From contig NZ_SACY01000005.1 of assembly GCF_004005965.1 (NCBI RefSeq), positions 62,001-126,000 of the forward strand: a stretch of 64,000 bases of DNA, in the 5' to 3' direction. This stretch comes from Sandaracinomonas limnophila. GTDB taxonomy: Bacteria > Bacteroidota > Bacteroidia > Cytophagales > Spirosomataceae. The notes below the pieces were generated by a model. It was not told the origin of the DNA. It did no database searches and was given only the letters and a program-made list of their open reading frames with translations. The position numbers and the translations under genes were made by a program. Each line of letters begins with the position of its first letter. Position 1 is the stretch's first letter. Positions 52,008 through 61,852 of this stretch are shown here, piece after piece.

Positions 52008-53129
52008 ATGCAGTTCCAAGAAATCCCTGGCTTAGCAAATACTAAAAACCTTTTGATTCAAGGGGTTCGAAATAACCATATCGCCCACGCTCAGCTTTTT
52101 CATGGACCTGCAGGAGGTGCTCAATTGGGCATTGCATTGGCCTATATATCCTATTTATTTTGTCCGAATAAAACCGAAACTGATAGTTGCGGTGTGTGTC
52201 CATCTTGTCAAAAGCTAAAAAAGGGAATCCATCCAGATGTTGTCTATGTTTTTCCAACCTTTACCACAAAAAAAATAACCGAGCCAGAATCTGACCTATT
52301 CTTAATTGAGTGGAGGGAATTTATTCAAGAAAGTCCCTACAGAACACTCGCAGATTGGATGATTTTTGCAGGAGCCGAAGGTAACAAACAAGGTTTAATC
52401 CCTGCCCGAGAAACAAGAAAAATTTACTCCAAAATAAGTATTAAGCCTTATGAGGCTCCGAATCGAATCGTATTGATTTGGATGCCAGAGGCCTTCAATA
52501 TGGAATCTGGAAATGCTCTACTAAAACCTTTGGAAGAGCCCCCAAGTAATACCATTTTTATATTAGTCACCACCGACATTCAGAAATTATTAATTACCAT
52601 CCTCTCGCGTACCCAACGAATAAACATTCCGATGATTGAGGAGGAAATATTGTCTGAATATTTGTCAAAAAAATTCCAAATCGAGGAAGACAAAGCCTTT
52701 CAAATAGTTGTGGCTAGCGAAGGTAATGTTTCCTTAGCCCTTGAAAAGGCTGAAACCGAAAACATGGAAATGGCTAAATTCTTCATTGAATGGATGCGAG
52801 CGGTTTATCGAAGAAATTTCAAAACTTTAGTCGGCCTATCTGAGCAATACGATAAAATGAGTAAGGAAGACCAAAAGGCCTTGCTTGAGTATGGACTTTA
52901 TATATTTAGACAAAGTTTATATGAATGGTCAGGTAACTCTGAGTTAGTCAAAGCTTATGACAAGGAAAGAAGTTTCATTCAAAATTTTGCAAAAACGATT
53001 AAACCTGAGTTGTTAGAGAAATTTTTATCAAAATTTTCAGAAGTATATTACCAATTGGAGCGCAATGCGCGAGCTAAAATGCTGCATTTGGACCTATCCT
53101 TGAACCTCATTAGATATTTCAACAGTTAA
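52008..53129 (+). CDS. holB: DNA polymerase III, delta' subunit
   Basis: 373 residues, clamp-loader AAA+ subunit. HAQLFHGPAGGAQLGIALAY covers the Walker A position but lacks the Lys-Thr of a working P-loop, as expected for delta'. The zinc knuckle is FCPN...CGVCPSCQK. The Walker-B-like region is replaced by RIVLIWMPEAFNMESGNALLKPLEEPPSN, and the SRC equivalent is ILSRTQR (arginine-finger region). It acts in loading the sliding clamp. Flanked by the GlmU-like gene and hemC on the same strand with short gaps. Confidence 0.92.
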   Translation: MQFQEIPGLANTKNLLIQGVRNNHIAHAQLFHGPAGGAQLGIALAYISYLFCPNKTETDSCGVCPSCQKLKKGIHPDVVYVFPTFTTKKITEPESDLFLIEWREFIQESPYRTLADWMIFAGAEGNKQGLIPARETRKIYSKISIKPYEAPNRIVLIWMPEAFNMESGNALLKPLEEPPSNTIFILVTTDIQKLLITILSRTQRINIPMIEEEILSEYLSKKFQIEEDKAFQIVVASEGNVSLALEKAETENMEMAKFFIEWMRAVYRRNFKTLVGLSEQYDKMSKEDQKALLEYGLYIFRQSLYEWSGNSELVKAYDKERSFIQNFAKTIKPELLEKFLSKFSEVYYQLERNARAKMLHLDLSLNLIRYFNS

Positions 53130-53132
53130 TTC

Positions 53133-54062
53133 ATGCAAACGCATATAAAAATTGGAACTCGAAATTCTGCACTCGCACTTTGGCAGGCACATTGGGTGGG
53201 AAAGCGACTGGAAGAGTTTGGAATGAGCTATGAACTGATTGCCATTTTATCCAAAGGTGATCAAATTTTAGACCGTTCTTTATCAAAAATTGGCTCAAAA
53301 GGTGTTTTCACAGAAGAATTAGAAGAAATGCTGCGAAATGGCGAAATTCATATTGCCCAACATTCCGCAAAAGATTTACCTTCTCACCTACCGAATGATT
53401 TAGAACTCATAGCTTTCACAGCAAGAGAAAAGGCGCATGATGTTCTATTGAGTCTAGATCCAGATTTTGATTTAGAGCAATCATCGAGTAAAACTATAGG
53501 AAGTTCCTCCACGCGAAGAAGGGCAATTATGCAGGCAAAATATCCGCAGCATAACCTTGTAGAAATGCGTGGAAACCTACAAACTCGATTAGAAAAATTA
53601 AAAAATGGAACATGTGATGCCATGCTTTTAGCCTATGCTGGCGTGCATCGCATGGAAATGGAACAATATATCGTAAAACATTTTCCAATAGACCAGTTTA
53701 CACCAGCTGTTGGACAAGGTTCTGTTGCAATTCAAACTTCAGTTAACTTAGAAATTGTATTAAAAGAAAAAATTAGATTGGCCTGCAACGACCTCGAGAC
53801 GGAAGAATGTATTTTGGCAGAAAGATCTTTATTATTTGAATTAGAGGGGGGCTGTAGCGTACCTGTTTATGGACATGCTTGGAAGGAAGGAAAAGAAATA
53901 CATTTAAAGGCAGGTGTTTTATCCCTAGATGGTGGCCAACATATTGAAAGTGCAATGATTGGACAGAATTCCATTGAATTGGGCCAAAAAGTAGCCAAAG
54001 ACCTCATTTCAAAAGGTGCTAAAGAAATATTAAGAGAAATTAAATCGAACTCAAACGAATGA
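53133..54062 (+). CDS. hemC: Hydroxymethylbilane synthase
   Basis: 309 residues; polymerises four porphobilinogen units to the linear tetrapyrrole. Visible: IGTRNSALALWQA at the N-terminus, SKGVFTEELEEMLRNG, the catalytic Asp D81 in HSAKDLP, TIGSSSTRRRA, MRGNLQTRLEKL and the cofactor Cys C241 in EGGCSVPVYGH. All expected residues are present. No other hem gene is adjacent. Its stop overlaps the next ATG by 4 bases. Confidence 0.96.
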   Translation: MQTHIKIGTRNSALALWQAHWVGKRLEEFGMSYELIAILSKGDQILDRSLSKIGSKGVFTEELEEMLRNGEIHIAQHSAKDLPSHLPNDLELIAFTAREKAHDVLLSLDPDFDLEQSSSKTIGSSSTRRRAIMQAKYPQHNLVEMRGNLQTRLEKLKNGTCDAMLLAYAGVHRMEMEQYIVKHFPIDQFTPAVGQGSVAIQTSVNLEIVLKEKIRLACNDLETEECILAERSLLFELEGGCSVPVYGHAWKEGKEIHLKAGVLSLDGGQHIESAMIGQNSIELGQKVAKDLISKGAKEILREIKSNSNE

Positions 54063-54955
54063 AATTACTTATCACAGGTTCAAACGGATTATTAGGTCAA
54101 AAATTAGTTCAATTATTGAAAGGCAAAAAAGAAGTTGAACTAATTGCAACTGCCGTTGGTGAAAATCGATTACCAGACAAAAATGGATATATTTTTGAGT
54201 CGATGGACGTCACAAATCCCACAGATATTCAACGCGTCTTTAAACAACATCAACCCACACATGTCATTCACACCGCTGCCATGACCAATGTGGACCAATG
54301 TGAAGAGGATGAGGCCGGATGTGAATTATTAAATGTAACTGCGGTTAAATATTTGGTAGAAGCTTGTTCAAAATACAATTCCTTCTTGTGTCATTTGTCG
54401 ACAGACTTCATTTTTGATGGAGAAAATGGACCATACGATGAAAATGCAAAAGCTAATCCAATTTCCATTTATGGTGAAAGTAAGTTAAAGGCAGAAGAAA
54501 TCATCATCGCTTCAAAAACTCGCTGGGCAATAGCAAGGACTGTATTAGTTTTCGGGATTGTTGCAGATATGAGTAGAACCAACATTATTTTATGGGTTAA
54601 AAAATCGTTGGAAGACGGAAAAGAGATAAAAGTGGTAACTGATCAATTTAGAACTCCTACCCTTGCTGAAGATTTAGCCATGGGTTGTTGGCTAATTGTT
54701 CAAAAGGAAGCGGAAGGAATTTTCAATATTTCTGGAAAAGACTTCCTGACCCCGTATGAAATGGCCATAAAAACAGCCGATTTCTTCAAATTAGATAAAT
54801 CCTTAATTCAAATAGCCGATTCTAGCACGTTTACACAAAAGGCAAAGCGTCCACCAAGAACAGGATTTGATATCAGTAAGGCAAGAATGGTGTTAGGTTA
54901 TGAGCCACATAGTTTTGAAGAAGGAATTAAATTAGTTGCTGCGCAACTAGTTTAA
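54059..54955 (+). CDS. RmlD-like SDR reductase
   Basis: 298 residues, extended short-chain dehydrogenase of the RmlD type. Rossmann motif [14 protein letters not shown] (GxxGxxG), [34 protein letters not shown], then [14 protein letters not shown] and the catalytic YGESK. dTDP-4-dehydrorhamnose reductase is the nearest named activity, but without rmlABC neighbours the substrate is not settled. ATGA overlap with hemC; the 3' end overlaps obgE by 9 bases. Confidence 0.82.
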   Translation: MKLLITGSNGLLGQKLVQLLKGKKEVELIATAVGENRLPDKNGYIFESMDVTNPTDIQRVFKQHQPTHVIHTAAMTNVDQCEEDEAGCELLNVTAVKYLVEACSKYNSFLCHLSTDFIFDGENGPYDENAKANPISIYGESKLKAEEIIIASKTRWAIARTVLVFGIVADMSRTNIILWVKKSLEDGKEIKVVTDQFRTPTLAEDLAMGCWLIVQKEAEGIFNISGKDFLTPYEMAIKTADFFKLDKSLIQIADSSTFTQKAKRPPRTGFDISKARMVLGYEPHSFEEGIKLVAAQLV

Positions 54956-55933
54956 TGTTTTCCAAATCACATCCTTCAATTCCTGAATTCCCTCTTGCTT
55001 AATTGCAGAAATAAATTGGACTGGTAATTTTTTAGGTAATGAAGCTCGAATTTCGGCTTCCATTTCTGGAATCGATAAATCCATTTTTGAGATCACAATG
55101 ATCTTTTGTTTATCTGCAAGGTCTGGATTATGCTTTTTAAGCTCCTTTAATAAGATTTTATAGGTCTTACCCCAATCTTCTGCATCAGCAGGAATAACGA
55201 AGCAAAGGATTGAATTTCGTTCAATATGACGCAAAAAGCGAGTGCCAAGACCCTTTCCCTCGGCAGCTCCCTCTATAATACCAGGAATATCTGCCATAAT
55301 AAACGACTTATAATCGCGATACTCTACAACACCTAATTGAGGTACTAAGGTTGTAAATGGATAATCTGCAATTTCTGGTTTTGCGGCCGACATCACTGAA
55401 AGCAATGTTGATTTACCTGCATTAGGAAAGCCAACTAAACCCACGTCTGCCAAAACCTTCAATTCCATAACTACCCAAATATCTTGACCAGGTTCACCGG
55501 GTTGGGCGTGTCGAGGAGCTTGATTAGTTGAAGATTTAAAATGTTGATTCCCTAAACCTCCTCTTCCACCAGGCAGTAACAACACTTTTTCACCAGCTGA
55601 TGTTACTTCTGCAATTTGTTCATTGGTTTCTGCATCACGAACGATTGTACCCAAAGGCACTTCAATATATACATCCTCGCCTTGTGCACCAGTTCTTCTA
55701 CCTCCTTCTCCACCTTTACCATTGTCTGCAATGATATGTTTTTGGTATTTAAGGTGCAATAAAGTCCAATGTTGAGCATTTCCAACTAAATAGATATGTC
55801 CGCCACGGCCCCCATCTCCTCCATCGGGTCCACCCTTGGGTACGTGTTTTTCACGACGAAAGTGCATTGAACCTGAACCACCTTTGCCTGAGCGAAGATT
55901 AATTTTTACGTAATCAATAAAGTTGGAAGTCAT
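54947..55933 (-). CDS. obgE: GTPase Obg
   Basis: 328 residues. Obg fold at the N-terminus with the glycine-rich [20 protein letters not shown] and [14 protein letters not shown], followed by [13 protein letters not shown]. GTPase domain: G1 [10 protein letters not shown]2-like [13 protein letters not shown]3 [10 protein letters not shown]4 ISKMD and G5 SAIKQEG. It works in late ribosome assembly and stress signalling. It follows adk closely on the same strand (9-base gap), a common Bacteroidota pairing. Confidence 0.96.
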   Translation of the reverse strand: MTSNFIDYVKINLRSGKGGSGSMHFRREKHVPKGGPDGGDGGRGGHIYLVGNAQHWTLLHLKYQKHIIADNGKGGEGGRRTGAQGEDVYIEVPLGTIVRDAETNEQIAEVTSAGEKVLLLPGGRGGLGNQHFKSSTNQAPRHAQPGEPGQDIWVVMELKVLADVGLVGFPNAGKSTLLSVMSAAKPEIADYPFTTLVPQLGVVEYRDYKSFIMADIPGIIEGAAEGKGLGTRFLRHIERNSILCFVIPADAEDWGKTYKILLKELKKHNPDLADKQKIIVISKMDLSIPEMEAEIRASLPKKLPVQFISAIKQEGIQELKDVIWKTLN

Positions 55934-55942
55934 TCCTTTGTA

Positions 55943-56512
55943 TTAAGATTCTAAAATGGCAACAATTTCAGCAAAGATTTGATCAATCTCGCCTATACCA
56001 TTGATCGAATTGAATTTATGTTGTCCTAAGTAGTAATTTGCTACTGGAGCAGTTTTGTTATTGTATTCTTGCACACGTTTGCGAATCAACTCTTCGTTTT
56101 GGTCATCAGGGCGACCAGAAGTTTTTCCTCTTTCTAACAAACGACTTGTTAAAACCTCCTCGTTTACCTCTAGGGCAATCATGGTAGTGATTTCTAAATC
56201 ATGTTTTGCTAACACTTGATCCAAAGCTTCTGCCTGTGCGACAGTACGTGGAAAACCATCAAAAATAAATCCAGGAGCAGTTTTATTGTCATTGATTTTA
56301 TTTTCAATCATCCCAATTACTACGGCATCTGGCACCAGGATCCCCTGATCCATTAATTTTTTTGCCTCCAATCCAAGCGCTGTTCCAGCTCCTATTTCAG
56401 CACGAAGTAAATCGCCAGTTGACAAATGGATTAAGCCAAATTTTTGAATAATATTTTCGGATTGAGTTCCTTTACCTGCACCCGGAGGGCCAAACAAAAC
56501 TAAATTTATCAT
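55943..56512 (-). CDS. adk: Adenylate kinase (short form)
   Basis: 189 residues from ATG 56512; upstream in-frame codons are implausible. P-loop LFGPPGAGKGTQ, GDLLRAEI, FDGFPRTVAQAEAL, and the core R in SRLLERGKTSGRPDD, where the long zinc-type LID is absent, so this is the short-LID form. NGIGEIDQIF closes the protein. It converts AMP and ATP to two ADP. Probably the first gene of an adk-obgE operon with a TACCTTTG promoter box. Confidence 0.95.
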   Translation of the reverse strand: MINLVLFGPPGAGKGTQSENIIQKFGLIHLSTGDLLRAEIGAGTALGLEAKKLMDQGILVPDAVVIGMIENKINDNKTAPGFIFDGFPRTVAQAEALDQVLAKHDLEITTMIALEVNEEVLTSRLLERGKTSGRPDDQNEELIRKRVQEYNNKTAPVANYYLGQHKFNSINGIGEIDQIFAEIVAILES

Positions 56513-56540
56513 TTTATGAATTATGAGGAATAATAGGTTG

Positions 56541-56548
56541 CAAAGGTA
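56541..56548 (-). promoter_or_regulatory. -7 box for the adk-obgE operon
   Basis: TACCTTTG on the minus strand matches TAnnTTTG, 28 bases upstream of the adk ATG. No clear -33 element. Confidence 0.5.
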
Positions 56549-56641
56549 CAAAATAGTGGTTTAAATTAAAAATAAAGGTAAATCATGTAAAATAATTGCA
56601 TTTTTTTCAGATTTCTTTACACAAAATTTACATAAAATTTA

Positions 56642-56671
56642 TTTGGATAGTCGACAAAATAAACTAATTTG
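56642..56671 (+). promoter_or_regulatory. Candidate susC promoter
   Basis: TTTG (56642-56645), 19-base spacer, then TAATTTG (56665-56671), one base shorter than the TAnnTTTG consensus. The leader would be about 30 bases. Confidence 0.4.
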
Positions 56672-56707
56672 GAGATTAACAATTTAAACACTTTTAAACA
56701 ATTATCT

Positions 56708-59700
56708 ATGAAACACCATCTTTACTCAAAAAAGCTGGCAGCTTTAATTGCCGTTTTTTTAATGGTATCCTGGATTTCGTTCGGACAAGACCGAAAAGTC
56801 TCTGGAACTGTTTTGGATGACAAGGGACAAGGGATCCCAGGAGCATCTGTTTTATTGAAAGGTACAACCACCGGAACAACCTCCGATGTCAATGGTTCCT
56901 TTTCAATCAATGTAAAAAATAATTCATCGGAATTACAAGTTAGTTCAGTTGGTTATTTAACTAAATCTGTTGCTGTTGGTTCTCAAGCATCTGTAAAAGT
57001 TATTTTAGCAGAAGATGTTAGCCAATTAAACGAAGTAGTTGTCACTGGTTACACCGCACAGCGTAAAAAAGACATTACCGGTGCTGTAGCAGTTGTTGGT
57101 TCTAAAGAATTAACTGCATTGCCTGCCGCTTCTGTAACCCAAATGTTGCAAGGACGTGCCTCTGGTGTTACAGTTGGTAACGACAACTCACCAGGTGGTG
57201 GTACAATGGTTCGTGTTCGTGGATTCGGTTCCATCAACAACAACTCTCCGCTATACATCATCGATGGAGTACCAACACAAGGAACTTTGAACCAAATCAA
57301 TCCAAATGATATCGAGTCGATGCAGGTATTAAAAGATGCATCTGCAGCTTCTATCTATGGTGCTCGTGCAGCGAATGGTGTGGTAATCATTACGACCAAG
57401 CGTGGTGGCGAAGGTGAGCCAAAAATCAACTTTGATATGTACACAGGAACACAAACTGTTGGCAAGACTCTTGATTTATTGAATACACAAGAATTAGGTA
57501 GATTCTATTATGAATCTGAAATTGGAGCAGGAAAACCTGCAGGTACCTCTCCTTCTGCCCAATACCGTTTTGATCCAAGTGGTAACCAAACAATTGCAGA
57601 CTACATTTATCCGAACGTGTATGGTGACCTTCCTGCGAATTATACCTACACCAATGATATTGCAGACCCTGCATTAGGTAAAACTGCTTTCAATATTACA
57701 AAAGCAAACAAGCAAGGTACAGATTGGCAGCATGAAATTTTTGGCCCAGCTAAAATCTCTAATTACCAAATTGGAGCAACAGGAGGTTCAAAATATGGTA
57801 AATATGCAATCTCTGGAAGTTATTTCAACCAAGATGGTATTTTGAAATACACTAGTTACAAGCGTTATTCAATTCGTGCTAACACAGAATTCACTAGAGG
57901 TAATTTAACTTTCGGAGAAAACTTTACGGTTTCTTATGATGCAAGAGTTGGTGTTCCTTCAGGTAACAACAGTGAATCTAACCCAATTACCTTTGCGATT
58001 CGTGTACAACCAATTATTCCCGTATTTGATATTACAGGTGGACCAAGAGGCTTAGGTGGTACAAATACATCTGACCTGAATGGTTTTGCAGGTTCAAGAG
58101 GATCTAACTTAGGTAATGCACCCAATCCATTAGCAAGACAGTGGAGAGAAAAAGATAACATTACTTATGGTACCCACATGTTTGGTAATGTGTTTTTGGA
58201 ATACAAAATCTTAAAAGATTTAAAATTCAGAACAAGTTTAGGTTTTGAGTACAATAACTCAAACTTCTCACAATATTTAAACAGAGATATTGAAGCTGCA
58301 GAACCGCGTTCAGCAAACAGCTTAACTGTTTATAATAACTATGACCGTGCAATCACTTGGTACAATACCTTGACTTACAACAAAACAATTGGCGATCATA
58401 CCATCGGTGTTTTAGCTGGTACTGAAGCTGTTTCTACTTATTCATTTGGTTTCAATGCTGCAAGATCTAACTTTGCTTTTGACGACATGACCTATCGTTA
58501 TTTGAACATGGGTTCTGCTGCAGGTCTATCAAATGCTGGTTCTGGTGCTTTAATCACAGCCTTGTATTCTCAATTTGCAAAGGCTAATTACTCGTACAAA
58601 GATATTTTCTTAGCTGACTTTACGATTCGTCGCGATGGTTCATCTCGTTTCTCTCCTGCCTATCGTTATGGTGTTTTCCCTGCATTTTCATTAGGTGTAC
58701 GTTTAACGGAACTTTCTTTCATGAAAGATTTAACTTTCTTAAACGATTTAAAAGTTAGAGGTGGATGGGGTAAAACTGGTAACCAGTTAATTCCTAACGT
58801 TTATAATGCTTATACTTTGTTTGTACCAGATCCAAACAATAACGCATACGATATTTCAGGTTCAGGTAGTTCAATTGCACCTGGCTTCGATATTTCACAG
58901 TTTGGAAATACATCAGGACGTTGGGAAACCAACACATCTACCAACATCGGTTTTGATGCAAGTATGTTGAACAATCGTTTGGATGTAAATTTTGACTGGT
59001 ACACGCGTACAACCTCAGACATGTTAACGCAGGTTCCTATTCCAAAAACTGGAGGAACAGCTTCTATTCCTTATGTAAACATTGGTGAAGTAAACAATAC
59101 GGGTATTGACCTAAATGTTACCTGGAGAGATAAAATCGGCGATTTCCGATATTCAGTAAGTGGACAATATAGCCAATATAAGAATAATGTTGTAAAATTG
59201 AATGATGATCCAAAGGCATCTATTTTCGGATACTCAACTCGTCTTCCGGCAATATCTGTAACAAAAGCTGGTTTACCAATTTCATCTTTCTATGGTTATG
59301 TAATCGACGGATTATTTGATACACAGGCGGAAGTTGATAGCTGGGCTAAATTTGGTTCATATAATAAAATTGGACGTTTCAAGTTTAGAGATGTAAATGG
59401 AGATGGTGTAATTACTGCAGCGGATAAAACCATCATTGGTAATCCTCACCCAGATTTCACGTATGGTTTGAACCTAAGTTTAGGATATAAAAATTGGGAT
59501 TTAGCAGTGTTCGTTCAAGGAGTTCAAGGAAATGAGATATTTAACTATTCTAAATTCTGGACTGACTTTAACACATTCCAAGGAAACCGTTCTAAAGACA
59601 TGTTGTATAGATCTTGGAGAGCTCCGGGTGATGGTTCTATCTTACCAAGATTAGATTCGAACGATGGTACATCTCAACAAATCTCTTCTTATTTTGTTGA

Positions 59701-59962
59701 AGACGGATCTTATACTAGAATTAAAAATGTTCAGTTAACTTATAATTTCCCTAAATCAATTTTGAATAGACTTAAATTGAGCTCAGTTCAGGTTTATGTT
59801 CAAGGACAAAACTTGTTCACCTTTACAAAGTACAAAGGTTTAGACCCAGAAATTAACTTGAGAAATGCAGGTGGTGATAACACAGATATCCACATGGGTA
59901 TTGACGAAGGTGCCTTCCCAACTGCAAAATCTTATAATGTTGGTTTAAGAGTAGGATTTTAA
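56708..59962 (+). CDS. susC: SusC/RagA-family TonB-linked outer-membrane protein
   Basis: 1084 residues from ATG 56708 with a signal peptide (ALIAVFLMVSWISFGQ). CarboxypepD-reg domain SGTVLDDKGQGIPGASVLLKG; the TonB-box-like LNEVVVTGY region near residue 115; plug with ALPAASVTQMLQGRASGV and YIIDGVPTQG; then a large barrel ending in SYNVGLRVGF. SusC proteins import glycans or peptides across the outer membrane together with a SusD lid. Upstream sequence holds no sigma/anti-sigma pair. The glycan class is not readable, and no glycoside hydrolase is adjacent. Confidence 0.95.
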   Translation: MKHHLYSKKLAALIAVFLMVSWISFGQDRKVSGTVLDDKGQGIPGASVLLKGTTTGTTSDVNGSFSINVKNNSSELQVSSVGYLTKSVAVGSQASVKVILAEDVSQLNEVVVTGYTAQRKKDITGAVAVVGSKELTALPAASVTQMLQGRASGVTVGNDNSPGGGTMVRVRGFGSINNNSPLYIIDGVPTQGTLNQINPNDIESMQVLKDASAASIYGARAANGVVIITTKRGGEGEPKINFDMYTGTQTVGKTLDLLNTQELGRFYYESEIGAGKPAGTSPSAQYRFDPSGNQTIADYIYPNVYGDLPANYTYTNDIADPALGKTAFNITKANKQGTDWQHEIFGPAKISNYQIGATGGSKYGKYAISGSYFNQDGILKYTSYKRYSIRANTEFTRGNLTFGENFTVSYDARVGVPSGNNSESNPITFAIRVQPIIPVFDITGGPRGLGGTNTSDLNGFAGSRGSNLGNAPNPLARQWREKDNITYGTHMFGNVFLEYKILKDLKFRTSLGFEYNNSNFSQYLNRDIEAAEPRSANSLTVYNNYDRAITWYNTLTYNKTIGDHTIGVLAGTEAVSTYSFGFNAARSNFAFDDMTYRYLNMGSAAGLSNAGSGALITALYSQFAKANYSYKDIFLADFTIRRDGSSRFSPAYRYGVFPAFSLGVRLTELSFMKDLTFLNDLKVRGGWGKTGNQLIPNVYNAYTLFVPDPNNNAYDISGSGSSIAPGFDISQFGNTSGRWETNTSTNIGFDASMLNNRLDVNFDWYTRTTSDMLTQVPIPKTGGTASIPYVNIGEVNNTGIDLNVTWRDKIGDFRYSVSGQYSQYKNNVVKLNDDPKASIFGYSTRLPAISVTKAGLPISSFYGYVIDGLFDTQAEVDSWAKFGSYNKIGRFKFRDVNGDGVITAADKTIIGNPHPDFTYGLNLSLGYKNWDLAVFVQGVQGNEIFNYSKFWTDFNTFQGNRSKDMLYRSWRAPGDGSILPRLDSNDGTSQQISSYFVEDGSYTRIKNVQLTYNFPKSILNRLKLSSVQVYVQGQNLFTFTKYKGLDPEINLRNAGGDNTDIHMGIDEGAFPTAKSYNVGLRVGF

Positions 59963-59985
59963 TAATCGATAAATTGAAGAATAAA

Positions 59986-61758
59986 ATGAAAAAAATATCA
60001 ATATTCGCAATCATTGCAGCTGTCGGATTGAACTTTTCCTGCTCGGATAGTTTCTTCGACATACAACCTCAAGGGGCGGCATCAATCACCTCTTTGAGTA
60101 ACAAGAATGGAGTGAATGCACTTTTAGTAGGTGCTTACTCTTTATTAGATGGTGTGGGCGCTGGAAATACCGGTCGTCAATCAACTATTTCCAATTATGT
60201 TTTTGGTGGAATCACTTCTGGTGATGCTGTTAAAGGAACAGATATTGGTGACCAGCCAGAACAAGAATACATTGAGCAATTCAACTGGCTTTCTGATAAC
60301 ACATATTTCTTAGGTAAATGGCAACATTCTTATGACGGAGTAGCACGTTCTAACGATGCTATTCAATTAGCAAAAAGTGCTGATGTAAAAGACATGACTG
60401 ATGCTGAAAAAGCTCAAGTAATTGCTGAAGCAAAATTCTTACGTGGTCACTACCACTTTGAAGCTAAGAAAATGTGGAACATGGTACCTTATATCGATGA
60501 TGCTACTTACAACAGAGACGATCCGAACTCTACTAAAGTTGTAAATGACAAGGATATTTGGGCAAACATTGAGAAAGATTTCTCTGATGCAGCAGCTGTG
60601 CTTCCAGCTACACAAGCTCAAAAAGGTAGAGCAACTAAATGGGCTGCTTTGACCTATTTGGCTAAAGCTTATATGTTTCAAGGAAAATTTGCAGCTGCAA
60701 AAACAGTCCTTGAGGATGTGTTGAAAAACTCAGGCAAGAAGTTAGTAACGAACTATCATGATAATTACAGAACTGCTACCAACAATAACGCTGAATCAAT
60801 TTTCGAAGTTGAATTCTCTGTAAACGATGGTTCTACTGGTAATAATGGTAACCAAGGGGATAACTTAAACTGGCCATATTCTGCAAACTCTCCAGGTCGT
60901 GGATGTTGTGGATTCTATCTTCCTTCACAAAACTTAGTAAATGCCTTCAAAACTACTGAAGATGGTTTACCAATGATTGGAGACAAAAAAGATGGTACAG
61001 CGGATACTTACAACGCAGTTGATTTGTCGAATGACCAAGGTTTAAAATCTACAGATGCATTTACTTTAAACAAATCTACTCCAGTTGATCCTCGTTTGGA
61101 CTGGACAGTGGGCCGTAGAGGTGTAAACTTCTTAGATTGGGGACAAATGCCAGGTTATTCATGGATTCGTAACCAAAACTATTCAGGTCCATATATTGGC
61201 AAGAAATGGATGTATTATTTAGCTGAAGAAGGAAGTTCAACACACTCTACAAATAAACGTTCTGTTAATAATAACTACCGTTTATTAAAATTATCATCTG
61301 TAATTTTATGGTTAGCAGAATGTGAAGCACAAGTTGGAAGCTTAGATAAGGCTGAAGAATATGTAAATATGATTCGTAATCGTGCTAAAAATGGTTCTGT
61401 TCAAGATGCTTCAATCAAGACTTTGGTTAATCCATATCCAACAGGAACCTTTGCAACTAAAGGTAAAGAATATGCTTTAAACGCTGTTTACATGGAAAAC
61501 CGCTTGGAGTTTGCCATGGAAGGTCATCGCTATTTCGACTTAGTACGTTGGGGAATTGTTGTTCCTTACATGACGAAATATTTGAAAGAAGAGTCTGTTA
61601 ACGGAAAAGACGTTGATGGCAGAACTTATAACAAAAGAGGTTATTTGTCAGGAAAAACTATTGCTGACAAAAACAAATATTTCCCTCTACCTAATGATGA
61701 GATCTTAAACTCACAAAAAGGTGGTAGCCCAACATTGAAACAAAATCCTGGTTATTAA
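59986..61758 (+). CDS. susD: SusD/RagB-family lipoprotein
   Basis: 590 residues from ATG 59986. Lipoprotein signal ends NFSC at the lipid Cys, followed by acidic SDSFFDIQPQG, the usual surface-export pattern. TPR-type helices: AQVIAEAKFLRGHYHFEAKKMW, WAALTYLAKAYMFQGKFAAAKTVLEDVL. The C-terminal ENRLEFAMEGHRYFDLVRWG and the ending YFPLPNDEILNSQKGG are hallmark SusD. It captures the ligand and closes over SusC; 23 bases separate the genes. One unusual CC pair (GRGCCGFYLPSQ) is seen. Confidence 0.95.
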   Translation: MKKISIFAIIAAVGLNFSCSDSFFDIQPQGAASITSLSNKNGVNALLVGAYSLLDGVGAGNTGRQSTISNYVFGGITSGDAVKGTDIGDQPEQEYIEQFNWLSDNTYFLGKWQHSYDGVARSNDAIQLAKSADVKDMTDAEKAQVIAEAKFLRGHYHFEAKKMWNMVPYIDDATYNRDDPNSTKVVNDKDIWANIEKDFSDAAAVLPATQAQKGRATKWAALTYLAKAYMFQGKFAAAKTVLEDVLKNSGKKLVTNYHDNYRTATNNNAESIFEVEFSVNDGSTGNNGNQGDNLNWPYSANSPGRGCCGFYLPSQNLVNAFKTTEDGLPMIGDKKDGTADTYNAVDLSNDQGLKSTDAFTLNKSTPVDPRLDWTVGRRGVNFLDWGQMPGYSWIRNQNYSGPYIGKKWMYYLAEEGSSTHSTNKRSVNNNYRLLKLSSVILWLAECEAQVGSLDKAEEYVNMIRNRAKNGSVQDASIKTLVNPYPTGTFATKGKEYALNAVYMENRLEFAMEGHRYFDLVRWGIVVPYMTKYLKEESVNGKDVDGRTYNKRGYLSGKTIADKNKYFPLPNDEILNSQKGGSPTLKQNPGY

Positions 61759-61780
61759 TCAGATTTCATTTCACCAAAAT

Positions 61781-61807
61781 GAGCCGAGAATCTCGGCTCT
61801 TTTTTTT
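61781..61807 (+). terminator. Rho-independent terminator of the susCD operon
   Basis: GAGCCGAG (61781-61788), loop AAT, CTCGGCTC (61792-61799), followed by a T tract to 61807. Confidence 0.93.
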
Positions 61808-61825
61808 ATCTTTAATTTATATACT

Positions 61826-61846
61826 TCATAACTCATAACCCATAAC
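61826..61846 (+). repeat. Short heptamer array TCATAAC/CCATAAC before the nitroreductase gene
   Basis: Three consecutive 7-base units (TCATAAC, TCATAAC, CCATAAC) end 6 bases before the ATG. Same period as the other arrays in the window but a different sequence. Confidence 0.65.
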
Positions 61847-61852
61847 TCAAAA

